Part shown: piece by piece, positions 47,654 to 56,938 of the stretch
Numbering within the stretch: the first letter of the stretch is position 1
Layout of the letters: each line of letters begins with the position of its first letter
Source of the DNA: Acinetobacter terrae
GTDB taxonomy: Bacteria > Pseudomonadota > Gammaproteobacteria > Pseudomonadales > Moraxellaceae
Assembly (NCBI RefSeq): GCF_013004375.1
Contig: NZ_JABERI010000009.1
Location: 62,001-126,000 of the forward strand
DNA: 64,000 nucleotides
Direction of reading: 5' to 3'
Notes under the pieces: generated by a model
Databases searched by the model: none
What the model saw: the letters and a program-made list of their open reading frames with translations, nothing else
What the model was told of the DNA's origin: nothing
Program-made: the position numbers and the translations under genes

Positions 47654-47680
47654 AGCCCTCATTTGAGGGCTTTTTTTATT
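47654..47680 (+). terminator. Terminator of the META lipoprotein gene
   Basis: AGCCCTC and GAGGGCT pair around ATTT and are followed by six T. Confidence 0.85.
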
Positions 47681-47700
47681 TTGTTAAAATAGCTTTGGTG

Positions 47701-47898
47701 CTAAGAAATAGACCATAAATAATAATAGGCTTGAATATCTTGATTTAAGAATTCATCATTTTCAGGATCGTAATGAAAAGGTGTATCACTCAAAAGATCT
47801 TCACAGTGAAGTGAGGTTAAATATTTTTTTAAGAACTGTTTAAAACTTTCAATTTTTGCAGGAAACGTATTTTCACCATCCCATAAAATCACGTCCAT
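47701..47898 (-). CDS. Small uncharacterised protein
   Basis: The ATG at 47898 (MDVILWDGENTFPAKIESFK) has AGGA 8 nt upstream and is preferred over an earlier in-frame start at 47961. The product is 65 residues, acidic, with no cysteine-rich or hydrophobic segment. No family is recognised. The short immunity-protein-like size is noted, but no toxin gene is adjacent. Confidence 0.5.
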   Translation of the reverse strand: MDVILWDGENTFPAKIESFKQFLKKYLTSLHCEDLLSDTPFHYDPENDEFLNQDIQAYYYLWSIS

Positions 47899-47961
47899 TT
47901 TCAGCGTCCTAAAATCATATCTTCTTGTTTTGAGTATATTGCTACACAAAACACAATTCAA

Positions 47962-48316
47962 TATATTTTTGATAAATACATCACACTTTAATTCAACTAC
48001 TTTTTTAAATCTCCTTTCTTCTTTTACTTTTGAATATTCATACCAAACAATATGCTAAATACTTATATCCCCTTAATATAGCTTCATTTTTCTCATAAAA
48101 TATGAGACTGTAAGAACACTTATTTATATGACTTTCTAAGCTTATGGCTGAAATTTTGGAAAGTCGGTCCATACCCCCATTTTAATTTAATGAGTGTTAA
48201 AACAGATCAAATATTTAAAATTACGGAACACAAGATGGATCTATCATTTTTGAATAGAGCACCATCTTGGTAGATTTTTAATGTGATTTAAATTTTTATT
48301 CTTATAAGTAACTCTT
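47962..48316. other. 355-bp A+T-rich gap with one long hairpin
   Basis: No coding frame is credible. At 48231-48269 CAAGATGG and CCATCTTG are perfect 8-bp arms, extended by CTAT/ATAG inside. There is no T-tract directly after it on the minus strand, so it is not a clear terminator for the phosphatase gene. Confidence 0.5.
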
Positions 48317-49054
48317 TTATTTTTCTAACTTTTGAAACTCTCGAATCGAAAGTTCCTGCACTTTACCGCGCCAAATCCATTTGAGTTTCGATTCTAAAAA
48401 CTCGTCTCCTTCAAACCAGACAAACAAACCTTCCATCATTTGTGGCCAGTCTTCCCGACTGATGGTATTACGCCCAGAAATTACGGCAATGATTGCAGCT
48501 AAAATCGTATCGTGACTCACCGCCAAACTTAAACCAAAATGATCTTGGGGATGAGTATTATAAATAAGCTCTAATACGTCTACCACACCCGTAATCGGAT
48601 GTTTCATTCCCGGCAAGGCATTATTGACAAAACTGTTGATAAAGCCCAAAGCCCCTTGTTTGCTAAAATATGGGCCTGCCTGTTTGATATCTAGCACAAA
48701 ACTTCCAGGTTCAACCAACAAGCCTTGCTCGACGATTTCAATATAATGGGTATTTTGCGCAAGCGTACTCGAATCAGCACCTTGAATCATTAAAGCTGCC
48801 GTATCGACACAGCGTTGAATTGGACTTGAAATACAGTGCTGAATACTCCGGTCTGTATTCTCAATTAAATATGTGCCCCACGCCTGTGCCAAGTCACGAC
48901 CTTGTGAGGTTAACTGTAAATCATAGCCAGCCAAACCCTGCCCAGCCACTACTTCACGAATAGAATGACGAGTAAATAAAGTCACAGGTGTTTTTGCATC
49001 GGGCAATAAATCAATTGCCTTGAGCATACTTGCAGGGAGTAGGTCTAATGCCAT
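48317..49054 (-). CDS. Histidine phosphatase superfamily protein, branch-2 type
   Basis: This 245-residue protein carries FTRHSIREVVAG, a variant RHxxR catalytic motif with Ser in place of Gly, and the distal LAVSHDTILAAI with the HD pair typical of histidine acid phosphatases. QHCISSPIQRCVDTA holds the second Arg of the pocket. It has no signal peptide, so it is likely cytoplasmic. The substrate is unknown. It lies next to cysQ on the same strand. Confidence 0.8.
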   Translation of the reverse strand: MALDLLPASMLKAIDLLPDAKTPVTLFTRHSIREVVAGQGLAGYDLQLTSQGRDLAQAWGTYLIENTDRSIQHCISSPIQRCVDTAALMIQGADSSTLAQNTHYIEIVEQGLLVEPGSFVLDIKQAGPYFSKQGALGFINSFVNNALPGMKHPITGVVDVLELIYNTHPQDHFGLSLAVSHDTILAAIIAVISGRNTISREDWPQMMEGLFVWFEGDEFLESKLKWIWRGKVQELSIREFQKLEK

Positions 49055-49110
49055 GATGCAGCCAAAAATTAAACATGGTTCGGCACACTATAGCATGTTA
49101 AAACATCAGC

Positions 49111-49965
49111 TCAATGGATGTTCGCCATAAGTCCTAGAGCATGGAATGCTAATTTTTTTATTTCGATATTCTTAAATGCAATAAAGCCACCGTTCAATAA
49201 ATTATCCCGTTGATTATATAAAAAGGGTCTGCCCTTTAAATCAACCAGCCCACCGCCAATACGTTCAATAAGACATTGACCTGCGCTTGTATCCCACTCG
49301 CTAGTTGGATGAAACCGTGGATAAATATCTACTTTTCCTTCAAGGATCATACAAAACTTATAAGCACTCCCTGCCTTAAATTCAACAACTTCAACTTGTT
49401 GTTTTAATATTTCTAAATATTCAGCATATTTTGACCGACCTTGGCTGCTTTGACTTAAGCCAACTTGAATCACAGTTGACGGTTTATCTTCGAGATACTC
49501 CCACCATTGCCCGGTTTGAAGCTCAAATTTCAACGGTAAACCTTGCCTCGGGCAAATATAGAGCGTCTGCTCAGCCGGAATGGCCAATATGGCAAAAGTG
49601 GTATGTGCGCCTTCCACCAAACTTAAGTTGATGGTAAATTCAGGTCGCTTATGCAGAAATTCTTTGGTTCCATCCAAAGGATCCAACAACCAGAAGTTTT
49701 GCCATTGCTTCCGTTCGGTATGGTCACCTTCTTCTGACAACAAAGGGATCTCTGGAAAATTATTCTGTAATGATAGGGTGATAAATTCATTGACTCGGTG
49801 ATCTGCTTGGGTCACAGGAGAATTGTCACTTTTTCTCTCGACATCAAAAGCTCCACCCGCACAATATGCCTGATATTCTACTCGCAAAATTTCACATGCC
49901 TGTGTCACAATGGGTACAAGCTGTAAAATCAAAGCATCTTGTGGTGCTGTTGTTGTTTTAAACAT
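49111..49965 (-). CDS. cysQ: 3'(2'),5'-bisphosphate nucleotidase CysQ
   Basis: The protein is 284 residues. Inositol-monophosphatase-fold motifs are LLSEEGDHTERKQW, the metal motif WLLDPLDGTKEFLHKRPEF and the distal SEWDTSAGQCLIERIGG. It hydrolyses PAP/PAPS in sulfur metabolism. It is divergent from yrfG and hslR, a common gammaproteobacterial neighbourhood. Confidence 0.92.
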   Translation of the reverse strand: MFKTTTAPQDALILQLVPIVTQACEILRVEYQAYCAGGAFDVERKSDNSPVTQADHRVNEFITLSLQNNFPEIPLLSEEGDHTERKQWQNFWLLDPLDGTKEFLHKRPEFTINLSLVEGAHTTFAILAIPAEQTLYICPRQGLPLKFELQTGQWWEYLEDKPSTVIQVGLSQSSQGRSKYAEYLEILKQQVEVVEFKAGSAYKFCMILEGKVDIYPRFHPTSEWDTSAGQCLIERIGGGLVDLKGRPFLYNQRDNLLNGGFIAFKNIEIKKLAFHALGLMANIH

Positions 49966-49978
49966 AGATTACCTTCAT

Positions 49979-50665
49979 ATGTCGAATTACTCAGAAAAAC
50001 CGACCATCATTTTTGATATGGATGGCACGCTCCTTGACCTTGCTTATGATGATTTCATCTGGAATCATCAACTTCCCATTCGCTATGCGGTCACGCATGG
50101 CTGCACGCTCGAACAAAGCACTGAATCTCTATTTCAGTTCTATCAGCAACACAATCATACCCTAAATTGGTATTCAACCCGGTTTTGGAGCGCAAAAGTG
50201 GGCGTCGATACCCTTGCACTGCAACATGAATTTAAACATAAGGTTGCTTTACGTTCTGGCTGTATAGAACTGCTGGATTATTTAAAAGCCAATGGCTATG
50301 CCTGCTGGATTGCAACCAATGCAGATTGCGAAGGTTTAAAGTTTAAACTTGAACACACCCAAATCGCTGATTATTTTGATGTGATTATCAGCAGTGAAAG
50401 TATAGGTTATGCCAAAGAATCGATCGAATTCTGGCAAAAGCTGCATACCTTACATCCATTCCAAGAAAAATCCGCTTATTTTATTGATGACACAGAAAAA
50501 GTCCTGAAAGGTGCAGAAAAATTTGGTATTCAGAATTTAATTACCATTGCACAGCCCTCATCTAAAGGAAATATACGGACTGAAAGTCCTTATCCTATTT
50601 TACAAGACTTGACTGATTTAATCGTCATGTTAGAACAAGCAGAGGATTTGAAAAAATATGCCTAA
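49979..50665 (+). CDS. yrfG: HAD-family nucleotidase, YrfG (GMP/IMP nucleotidase) type
   Basis: ATG 49979 gives 228 residues (MSNYSEKPTIIFDMDGTLLD). Earlier in-frame codons would run into cysQ. HAD motifs are DMDGTLLD, the Thr/Asn-containing CWIATNADCEGLKFK and FIDDTEKVLKGAEKFG. It dephosphorylates GMP/IMP in E. coli. Its stop overlaps the hslR ATG by 8 nt, so the two are translationally coupled. Confidence 0.88.
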   Translation: MSNYSEKPTIIFDMDGTLLDLAYDDFIWNHQLPIRYAVTHGCTLEQSTESLFQFYQQHNHTLNWYSTRFWSAKVGVDTLALQHEFKHKVALRSGCIELLDYLKANGYACWIATNADCEGLKFKLEHTQIADYFDVIISSESIGYAKESIEFWQKLHTLHPFQEKSAYFIDDTEKVLKGAEKFGIQNLITIAQPSSKGNIRTESPYPILQDLTDLIVMLEQAEDLKKYA

Positions 50666-51095
50666 TCCTTCTCAACAAAACACCGTTGAAAGTATGCGGG
50701 TGGATAAATGGCTGTGGGCGGCACGTTTTTTTAAAACACGTTCAATATCCAAAGCTGCCATTGAAGGCGGAAAAGTCCACCATAACGGTGAACGTGTCAA
50801 AGTTTCCAAAGAAGTTCGCGTTGGAATGGAACTGACCATTCAGCAAGGTTTTGATCGAAAAACCTTTGTGATAAAAGCATTGTCAGCAAACCGTGGTGCA
50901 GCCTCCATTGCACAACAACTGTATGAAGAAACAGAAGTCAGTGTGGCACGACGAGAGTTGCTTACAACACAAAGAAAGTTGCATAATCTAGCCCGACCTG
51001 AACATCGGCCGAGTAAAAAAGATCGCCGGCAAATCAGTAAATTTAAACAAGATAATGATCAACAGTTTGACCAAGACTGGTCTTACAGCGATTAG
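50658..51095 (+). CDS. hslR: Heat-shock protein 15, S4-domain RNA-binding protein HslR
   Basis: The protein is 145 residues. The S4 domain (MRVDKWLWAARFFKTRSIS, then AIEGGKVHHNGERVK) covers residues 13-75, followed by a basic, charged tail. Hsp15 recycles stalled 50S subunits that carry nascent-chain tRNA. The stop codon (TAG 51093-51095) has its last base shared with the edge of an inverted-repeat element. Confidence 0.93.
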   Translation: MPNPSQQNTVESMRVDKWLWAARFFKTRSISKAAIEGGKVHHNGERVKVSKEVRVGMELTIQQGFDRKTFVIKALSANRGAASIAQQLYEETEVSVARRELLTTQRKLHNLARPEHRPSKKDRRQISKFKQDNDQQFDQDWSYSD

Positions 51096-51360
51096 GGTCT
51101 ATTGACACTTCGTCTATGTTTGCGACGACGCATATTTTTTAGCTGATATGAGGCGTGGAGCAGGAAATTTAGTCATTCTAAATGACTGCTTCGCAACGAT
51201 ATAGCAGCAAAAAATATGCTCGTCCTATAAGGCTGTGGCTAAAATTATCTCAGATTTCGTTATGAAACTTAAAAATAGTCTCGCTATTCTCTTCGTCTCA
51301 TGCCTCATCTGCTCAATTTTAGCCTACAGCGCAAGCCATTTATGAAATGTCAACAGACCC
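51095..51360. repeat. 266-bp MITE-like noncoding element with terminal inverted repeats
   Basis: The ends GGGTCTATTGACA (51095-51107) and TGTCAACAGACCC (51348-51360) are inverted repeats with one mismatch, and similarity continues inward over about 25 bp. Inside are two long imperfect hairpins: arms at about 51124-51149 and 51197-51224, with a central perfect AGTCATT/AATGACT stem; and arms at about 51231-51246 and 51316-51331 (GGCTAAAATT / AATTTTAGCC). No reading frame is present. It looks like a nonautonomous transposable element or a structured repeat. Confidence 0.7.
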
Positions 51361-51506
51361 CATTTAAGCGTCATATTCTGTCGTGCTCGACCGAATTGAT
51401 ATAGAACATAAAGAATGAATCTGTCACGATACTTGGGTGGAACATGTTTTAAAGTAACTCATCCACTTAAGTTAATATTTTTGTGACATCGTTTTGAGGT
51501 TGTGAG

Positions 51507-52550
51507 ATGGATGATAATAAAAGTAAGGCGCTCAATGCTGCGCTAAGCCAAATTGAAAAACAATTTGGTAAAAACACAGTAATGCGTCTTGGTGATAACA
51601 CCGTACTGGCTGTTGAAGCGGTATCTACAGGGTCTTTAACACTGGATATCGCACTGGGTATTGGTGGCTTACCGAAAGGTCGTATCGTGGAAATCTACGG
51701 GCCTGAATCTTCAGGTAAAACCACGATGACTTTGCAAGCAATTGCACAATGTCAAAAAGCGGGTGGTACCTGTGCCTTCATCGATGCCGAACATGCGCTT
51801 GACCCTCAATATGCACGCAAGCTGGGTGTAGACCTCGATAACCTGTTGGTTTCTCAGCCAGACAATGGTGAACAGGCACTTGAAATTGCAGACATGCTGG
51901 TTCGCTCTGGCGCAGTTGACATGATCGTTGTCGATTCCGTGGCTGCATTGACGCCTCGCGCAGAAATTGAAGGCGAAATGGGCGACTCACACATGGGCTT
52001 ACAAGCACGTTTAATGAGTCAGGCATTACGTAAAATTACCGGTAATGCAAAACGCTCTAACTGTATGGTCATCTTCATTAACCAGATTCGTATGAAGATT
52101 GGTGTGATGTTCGGTAGCCCTGAAACCACAACCGGTGGTAATGCACTTAAATTCTACGCTTCTATACGTCTGGATATCCGTCGTATTGGTCAAGTGAAAG
52201 AAGGCGATGAAATTGTCGGTTCTGAAACACGTGTTAAAGTCGTGAAGAACAAAATGGCACCTCCGTTCAGAGAAGCATTATTCCAGATTTTGTATGGTAA
52301 AGGTGTGAATCAACTGGGTGAACTGGTTGATCTTGCAGTTGCGCAAGAACTGGTACAAAAAGCAGGTGCTTGGTATTCATATCAAGGCAATAAAATTGGT
52401 CAGGGTAAAAACAATGTTATCCGCCATTTAGAGGAAAATCCTCAAATTGCACAAGAACTTGATCGCCTCATTCGCGAAAAGCTGTTAACACCTGTAACCA
52501 AGCCAATTGAAGAAAAAGACGAAGAAGAACCAGACTTGCTAGATGCTTAA
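51507..52550 (+). CDS. recA: Recombinase RecA
   Basis: The protein is 347 residues. Walker A is [17 protein letters not shown], with the RecA signature [19 protein letters not shown] and loop L2 [19 protein letters not shown] region. An acidic C-terminus follows ([13 protein letters not shown]). It catalyses strand exchange and SOS co-protease function. recX follows after a terminator. I see no clear LexA box, as expected where lexA is absent; this is a negative observation by eye. Confidence 0.98.
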   Translation: MDDNKSKALNAALSQIEKQFGKNTVMRLGDNTVLAVEAVSTGSLTLDIALGIGGLPKGRIVEIYGPESSGKTTMTLQAIAQCQKAGGTCAFIDAEHALDPQYARKLGVDLDNLLVSQPDNGEQALEIADMLVRSGAVDMIVVDSVAALTPRAEIEGEMGDSHMGLQARLMSQALRKITGNAKRSNCMVIFINQIRMKIGVMFGSPETTTGGNALKFYASIRLDIRRIGQVKEGDEIVGSETRVKVVKNKMAPPFREALFQILYGKGVNQLGELVDLAVAQELVQKAGAWYSYQGNKIGQGKNNVIRHLEENPQIAQELDRLIREKLLTPVTKPIEEKDEEEPDLLDA

Positions 52551-52592
52551 ATAGCATGATGTTAAAGTCGAATTTTTCGAGTTAAACTGTAA

Positions 52593-52616
52593 AACGCCCT
52601 ACGGGGCGTTTTTTAT
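52593..52616 (+). terminator. Terminator of recA
   Basis: AACGCCC and GGGGCGTT pair around TAC, followed by TTTTATTT. Read-through may feed recX, which starts 22 nt later. Confidence 0.8.
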
Positions 52617-52637
52617 TTGATGTGATCGATACACAAT

Positions 52638-53240
52638 ATGAGTAATCCAAAATTCCCCAAAATGCTTGACTATGAATCCATCAAACAACAATTTGATGAT
52701 TCATCAGCAGAATCAACAACAGCATTACCATCCGCTCCCGTAGAATCAGAAGCATTACACTTTGAAGACAACCCACAGCCCAAGCCAAAAGGCCTCACAG
52801 GCTCTCGTTTACGCTCTTATGCATTTGCAGTACTGACACGTAGAGAATACTCAAAAGCCGACCTTATTGAGAAACTTGCGCTCTATGCCATGGATCGTGA
52901 TGAGGTATTAAAACTGGTTGATGAGCTGGCAAAAGAAAATTATCAAAGTGACCAACGTGTAGCTGAAATTATGCTGTCTAGCCAAAAACGAAAAGGCAAA
53001 GGTCCAAACTGCATTAAGCTGGCTTTAAAATCAAAAAAAATTGACGCGAGTTTAATTCAGGAAGAATTAAAAGAAACCGATTGGAATGAACAGGCGTATC
53101 AACTGAAAGTAAAAAAATATGGTGCAAAAGTAGAAAAAGAGCCAAAGCTTAAAGCAAAACAAATTCGCTTTTTAATGTATCGGGGTTTTGAAATGGATGC
53201 GATTATTAAAGCAATTACAAGAAAAGAAGATGATTTTTAA
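52638..53240 (+). CDS. recX: RecA regulatory protein RecX
   Basis: This 200-residue protein has a Ser/Ala-rich, disordered N-terminus of about 55 residues followed by three-helix RecX repeats (YAFAVLTRREYSKADLIEKL, VLKLVDELAKENYQSDQRVA, KQIRFLMYRGFEMDAI). It modulates RecA filaments. It sits directly after recA as in most bacteria. Confidence 0.93.
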   Translation: MSNPKFPKMLDYESIKQQFDDSSAESTTALPSAPVESEALHFEDNPQPKPKGLTGSRLRSYAFAVLTRREYSKADLIEKLALYAMDRDEVLKLVDELAKENYQSDQRVAEIMLSSQKRKGKGPNCIKLALKSKKIDASLIQEELKETDWNEQAYQLKVKKYGAKVEKEPKLKAKQIRFLMYRGFEMDAIIKAITRKEDDF

Positions 53241-53274
53241 GAGAGGAATAGAATAAAAATTATTATTTTAGAAA

Positions 53275-53379
<105 letters not shown>

Positions 53380-53402
53380 CGGGGCTACCATTGCAAGATC
53401 AG

Positions 53403-53430
53403 AGTATAGAGATTTTTATTTAACTTGCAA
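53403..53430 (-). promoter_or_regulatory. Promoter of ffs
   Basis: On the minus strand -35 TTGCAA (53425-53430), a 16-bp spacer and -10 TATACT (53403-53408) lie just upstream of the RNA. Confidence 0.6.
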
Positions 53431-53664
53431 GCCTTCAAATCACTTTTCGGGCCACATCGCTTTTATTTGATTATTAAAAAAACAATCTTGATTAAAAACA
53501 GCATTTTTGTATATTTTTTATGTGGACTATCAATTACTTTAAACCTACCACAAGTTTGTAAATGCATATTGCATTTCACGGCATGGACGTTTTTAATGTG
53601 GTCAGATCTTTTAAACAGGTACATTCCAAATGTCGCAAATTTTGAATATGCCTAAGAATACGAA

Positions 53665-54534
53665 ATGGATGTTTTTATGATGCTCAAACAGCATGCTTTA
53701 TGTGTACTCGCCTTACTTAGCTCAGCTTCACTTTATGCGAACATTCCAATTGAATCTCGTGGTTTAAGTCAAACCAGCATTGAACCAAGTGCAAATAATA
53801 TCGCAATTGATTCAGGTGCCACCACTGCCAATGTACCGACCAATCTAAATTGGCAAATTATGCAGAAAAATCAGCAATTAGAAAATGATATTCGTGCATT
53901 ACGTGGCAAAATTGAAGAGCAAGACAATGAAATTGAAAAGCTTAAGCATGAACTCACCAATCGCTATACCGACTTGGATCAGCGCCTAGAACTATTGCAG
54001 CAAAAAATAGATCCAGAAAGCGCAACGCCAGAGGAGGAGAACCAACAGGATACTCCTCCCAGCACAGTGAATGCCCCAACTCCATTAGCAGCAAAGGCAA
54101 CCAATCCTCCGCCAGCAGCTGTTAGTACTCAACCGGCTGCAGCAAATACTCAAGCTGCTTCTTCGGCTGATCTGGACAAAGCTGCTTATACGGTTGCTTT
54201 AGATGCTTATAAACAAGGCGGTGCAAAGAAAGCCATTGCACCGATGAAAAATTTTATTAAAAATAACCCCAACAGTATTTATATTAGTAATGCTTATTTC
54301 TGGTTAGCAGAATTCAATTTGGCCATTGAGCCTACCAATTACACAGAAGCAAAAAAGAATTATAATATTGTAATCAATCAATATCCTAATTCAGCTAAAG
54401 CAACTCGAGCGCTCTACCAACTTCACAATATCGCCAAAGATGTAGATCACAATACAACGCTCGCCAACCAACTTAAAAGCAAACTCGTTAAAGACTATCC
54501 AAAATCCGAAGAAGCGGGTTATTTCAAGAAATGA
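53665..54534 (+). CDS. cpoB: Tol-Pal-associated cell division coordinator CpoB (YbgF)
   Basis: This is a 289-residue protein. A signal peptide ends at SLYA (about residue 25). A coiled coil (about 70-115, QQLENDIRALRGKIEEQDNE) is followed by a Pro/Ala-rich linker (about 118-165) and TPR-like repeats to the end (AYTVALDAYKQGGAKKAIAP). The start at 53665 could instead be ATG 53677, which gives a more usual signal peptide (MMLKQHALCVLALL). CpoB links outer-membrane constriction with peptidoglycan synthesis in the periplasm. tol/pal genes are not adjacent here. Confidence 0.88.
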   Translation: MDVFMMLKQHALCVLALLSSASLYANIPIESRGLSQTSIEPSANNIAIDSGATTANVPTNLNWQIMQKNQQLENDIRALRGKIEEQDNEIEKLKHELTNRYTDLDQRLELLQQKIDPESATPEEENQQDTPPSTVNAPTPLAAKATNPPPAAVSTQPAAANTQAASSADLDKAAYTVALDAYKQGGAKKAIAPMKNFIKNNPNSIYISNAYFWLAEFNLAIEPTNYTEAKKNYNIVINQYPNSAKATRALYQLHNIAKDVDHNTTLANQLKSKLVKDYPKSEEAGYFKK

Positions 54535-54540
54535 AAATAC

Positions 54541-54571
54541 AAAAAAAAGACACCATAAAAGGTGTCTTTTT
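54541..54571 (+). terminator. Bidirectional terminator between cpoB and lpxA
   Basis: AAAAAAGACACC and GGTGTCTTTTTT form a 12-bp stem around ATAAAA. It can serve both convergent units. Confidence 0.85.
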
Positions 54572-54590
54572 TATGCCACACAATATTCAA

Positions 54591-55379
54591 TTAGCGAACA
54601 ATACCACGCTTGGATTGTTCTAAAGAATCAACCAGCAACTGAACTTCAGGAACTTCTGGAAGAATTTCCGCACGAATCTGTTGAATCGCCTGTTCAGTGG
54701 TTAAACCTTCTTTGTAAATCAATTTAAATGCTTGGCGCAATGCCTGAATGACATCCTTAGTCCAACCTTTACGACGCATACCTTCAACATTCATCGCGAA
54801 AGCATGTGCTGGATTACCTGAAACCATCACATAAGCAGGTACATCTTTTAGAATTAAAGAAGCACCGCCAATCATACTGAAAGAATCAATTTTGCAGAAT
54901 TGATGGATCCCGGAGTTTCCACCAACCACCACATAGTCACCGACATGAACATGCCCAGCAACACCGACATTATTGGCAAAAATATTATGATCACCCACCA
55001 CACAGTCATGTGCAATATGGGTATTCACCATCAATAAATTATGGCTGCCAATTTTTGTAAGGCCCTGATCTTGGGTCGTACCACGGTGCAAACTACAATG
55101 TTCACGAATGGAGTTGTGATCGCCAATTTCAAGCCAGGTTTCTTCGCCAGCATATTTTAAATCCTGACATACTTCACCCACACTCGCAAACTGGAATATT
55201 TCGTTGTTTTTCCCAATGCGAGTATAGCCACCTATAACTACATGTGAATGTAGCTTAGTGCCTTCACCAATGCTGACCTGTGGTCCAATAATACAATAAG
55301 GACCAATTTGTACATCTGAAGCGATTACTGCAGATGAGTCAATAATGGCGGTTGGGTGAATTAAATCGTTATTACTCAT
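54591..55379 (-). CDS. lpxA: Acyl-ACP:UDP-GlcNAc O-acyltransferase LpxA
   Basis: The protein is 262 residues. It is a left-handed beta-helix of hexapeptide repeats (IHPTAIIDSSAVIASDVQIG), with the catalytic His in MVNTHIAHDCVVGDHN and a helical C-terminal trimer domain (VEGMRRKGWTKDVIQALRQA). It starts lipid A synthesis. It overlaps fabZ by 4 nt (ATGA). The cluster order is uppS-cdsA-dxr-rseP-bamA-skp-lpxD-fabZ-lpxA, and lpxB is not in the window. Confidence 0.95.
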   Translation of the reverse strand: MSNNDLIHPTAIIDSSAVIASDVQIGPYCIIGPQVSIGEGTKLHSHVVIGGYTRIGKNNEIFQFASVGEVCQDLKYAGEETWLEIGDHNSIREHCSLHRGTTQDQGLTKIGSHNLLMVNTHIAHDCVVGDHNIFANNVGVAGHVHVGDYVVVGGNSGIHQFCKIDSFSMIGGASLILKDVPAYVMVSGNPAHAFAMNVEGMRRKGWTKDVIQALRQAFKLIYKEGLTTEQAIQQIRAEILPEVPEVQLLVDSLEQSKRGIVR

Positions 55380-55864
55380 GCCTGCTCTATTTTCTGATGC
55401 GAAACTATAATTTCCGCGGTAGTTGCTACAACGCCATCAACAGTGGCTATACAATTATATTTGTAAATGCCACGTTTGTGCATAACCAACTCTGATTTTA
55501 ATACGAGTTGATCACCAGCAACGACTTGTTTTTTAAAACGAACCTTTTCAGCGCCCGCAAAAAGAAACAATGAACCGGGGCCTGGTTTTTCATTATTCAT
55601 GATAAAACCAAGTATACCAGAGACTTGAGCTAATGCCTCAACAATCAGCACCCCAGGCATAATTGGATAGCCGGGGAAATGTCCCTGTAAAAACTCTTCG
55701 TTGATCGAAACATTTTTATAACCAACGATACCATTATCAGTCACGTCAACAACTCGATCGACCAATAAAAATGGATAGCGGTGAGGTAAATATTCACGAA
55801 TTTGTTGAATGTGCATTGGCAATTCAGGTTTCGTAAATGCAGCAGTATTCGACTCAGTCATCAT
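55376..55864 (-). CDS. fabZ: 3-hydroxyacyl-ACP dehydratase FabZ
   Basis: This 162-residue hotdog-fold protein has the catalytic His in LQGHFPGYPIMPGVL and Glu in the following LIVEALAQVSG. LPHRYPFLLVDRV is also typical. It dehydrates 3-hydroxyacyl-ACP in fatty-acid synthesis, competing with LpxA/LpxD for 3-hydroxyacyl-ACP. An alternative start lies one codon in (second Met). Confidence 0.96.
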   Translation of the reverse strand: MMTESNTAAFTKPELPMHIQQIREYLPHRYPFLLVDRVVDVTDNGIVGYKNVSINEEFLQGHFPGYPIMPGVLIVEALAQVSGILGFIMNNEKPGPGSLFLFAGAEKVRFKKQVVAGDQLVLKSELVMHKRGIYKYNCIATVDGVVATTAEIIVSHQKIEQA

Positions 55865-55867
55865 ATT

Positions 55868-56935
55868 CTATTTACGCTTAAAAGTTGATTCAAGGGACTC
55901 TATTTGAGCCTGTATATGATCAAGCCGTTTCACTAATTGGGTCAATGGCACATCTGCTAATTGTTTAAAGCGTACTGCAGCGCGTTTCCAGTGTAAACTT
56001 TCCAGCATTGGCGTGCCAGAAGAATAGCTACCTGCCTCAGAAATATTTTTTGTGACCATTGACATGCCGGTAATCGTGACATTATCCGCAATATTAATGT
56101 GACCTACCACCCCGACCGCACCAGCAAATACACAGTTTTTGCCAATTGTGGTACTACCCGCAATACCACATTTTGCTGCAAGCGCTGTATTGGCACCAAT
56201 CTTGACGTTATGGGCAATTTGCACAAGGTTATCAACAATCACGCCATCTTCTAGAATTGTGTCGTCTAGGGCACCACGATCAATACTACAATTTGATCCA
56301 ATTCGTACGTCATTCCCAATTTTAACTGAACCTAATTGTGCAATACGATGCCATTTACCTTGATAAGGTGCGAAGCCAAAACCTTCTCCACCAATCACAC
56401 TGTTGGCATGAATACGGACTCGATTACCTACTTTGGTTTCACCTGTTAAAGTGACATGTGAATCAATAAAACATTGTTTGCCAATTTCTACGTCATCATC
56501 GATTTTAACGTGGGATTGAACGACTGTTTCATCACCCACCACACAATTTTCACCGATCACCACATAATGTCCAATATAGGCACTATCAGCAACAATGGCA
56601 GAGGAATGAATTTGAGCTGTACTTTCGATACCCTGCTGCGTATGTTTTTTCTCAAAAACATGCGTCAAAATTGCGAAAGCAAGATAAGGATTATCAACCA
56701 CAATAAAATTATTATGTGTATCTAACTGTGATTTTAAAGCTGCAGTGACAATCAATGCACCTGCTTCTGAAGCACGTGCATGATCTAAGTATTTTTCAGC
56801 ATTTACAAATGCAATATGTTTGGCTTGAGCGACATCTAAGCTTGCCAATCCTTCCAACATTAAATCAGATTGACCGACATACTCACCTTGTACAAGGCGA
56901 GCAAGATCTTCTAAGCGAAATTGTCTAGGATTCAT
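55868..56935 (-). CDS. lpxD: UDP-3-O-(3-hydroxyacyl)glucosamine N-acyltransferase LpxD
   Basis: This 355-residue protein has an N-terminal UDP-GlcNAc-binding domain ([20 protein letters not shown]), a central hexapeptide beta-helix with the catalytic His in [12 protein letters not shown], and a C-terminal helix. It adds the second acyl chain to the lipid A precursor. The gap to fabZ is 3 nt, and to skp 3 nt. Confidence 0.96.
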   Translation of the reverse strand: MNPRQFRLEDLARLVQGEYVGQSDLMLEGLASLDVAQAKHIAFVNAEKYLDHARASEAGALIVTAALKSQLDTHNNFIVVDNPYLAFAILTHVFEKKHTQQGIESTAQIHSSAIVADSAYIGHYVVIGENCVVGDETVVQSHVKIDDDVEIGKQCFIDSHVTLTGETKVGNRVRIHANSVIGGEGFGFAPYQGKWHRIAQLGSVKIGNDVRIGSNCSIDRGALDDTILEDGVIVDNLVQIAHNVKIGANTALAAKCGIAGSTTIGKNCVFAGAVGVVGHINIADNVTITGMSMVTKNISEAGSYSSGTPMLESLHWKRAAVRFKQLADVPLTQLVKRLDHIQAQIESLESTFKRK

Positions 56936-56938
56936 TGA

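Noticed and set aside
51362..51506. LexA/SOS box before recA
   Set aside because: No CTG-N10-CAG-like dyad at good spacing was found by eye. The palindromic GAACATGTTT stretch is too weak to call an operator.
53390..53430. TTGCAAG copies on both sides of the ffs promoter, possibly a repeat or attachment site
   Set aside because: The copies are only 7 bases long, and one is the -35 box itself. There are no integrase or boundary features.
53425..53655. 76-residue frame between ffs and cpoB
   Set aside because: It starts inside the ffs promoter, has no ribosome site and an unusual hydrophobic/Cys composition, and no family is recognised.
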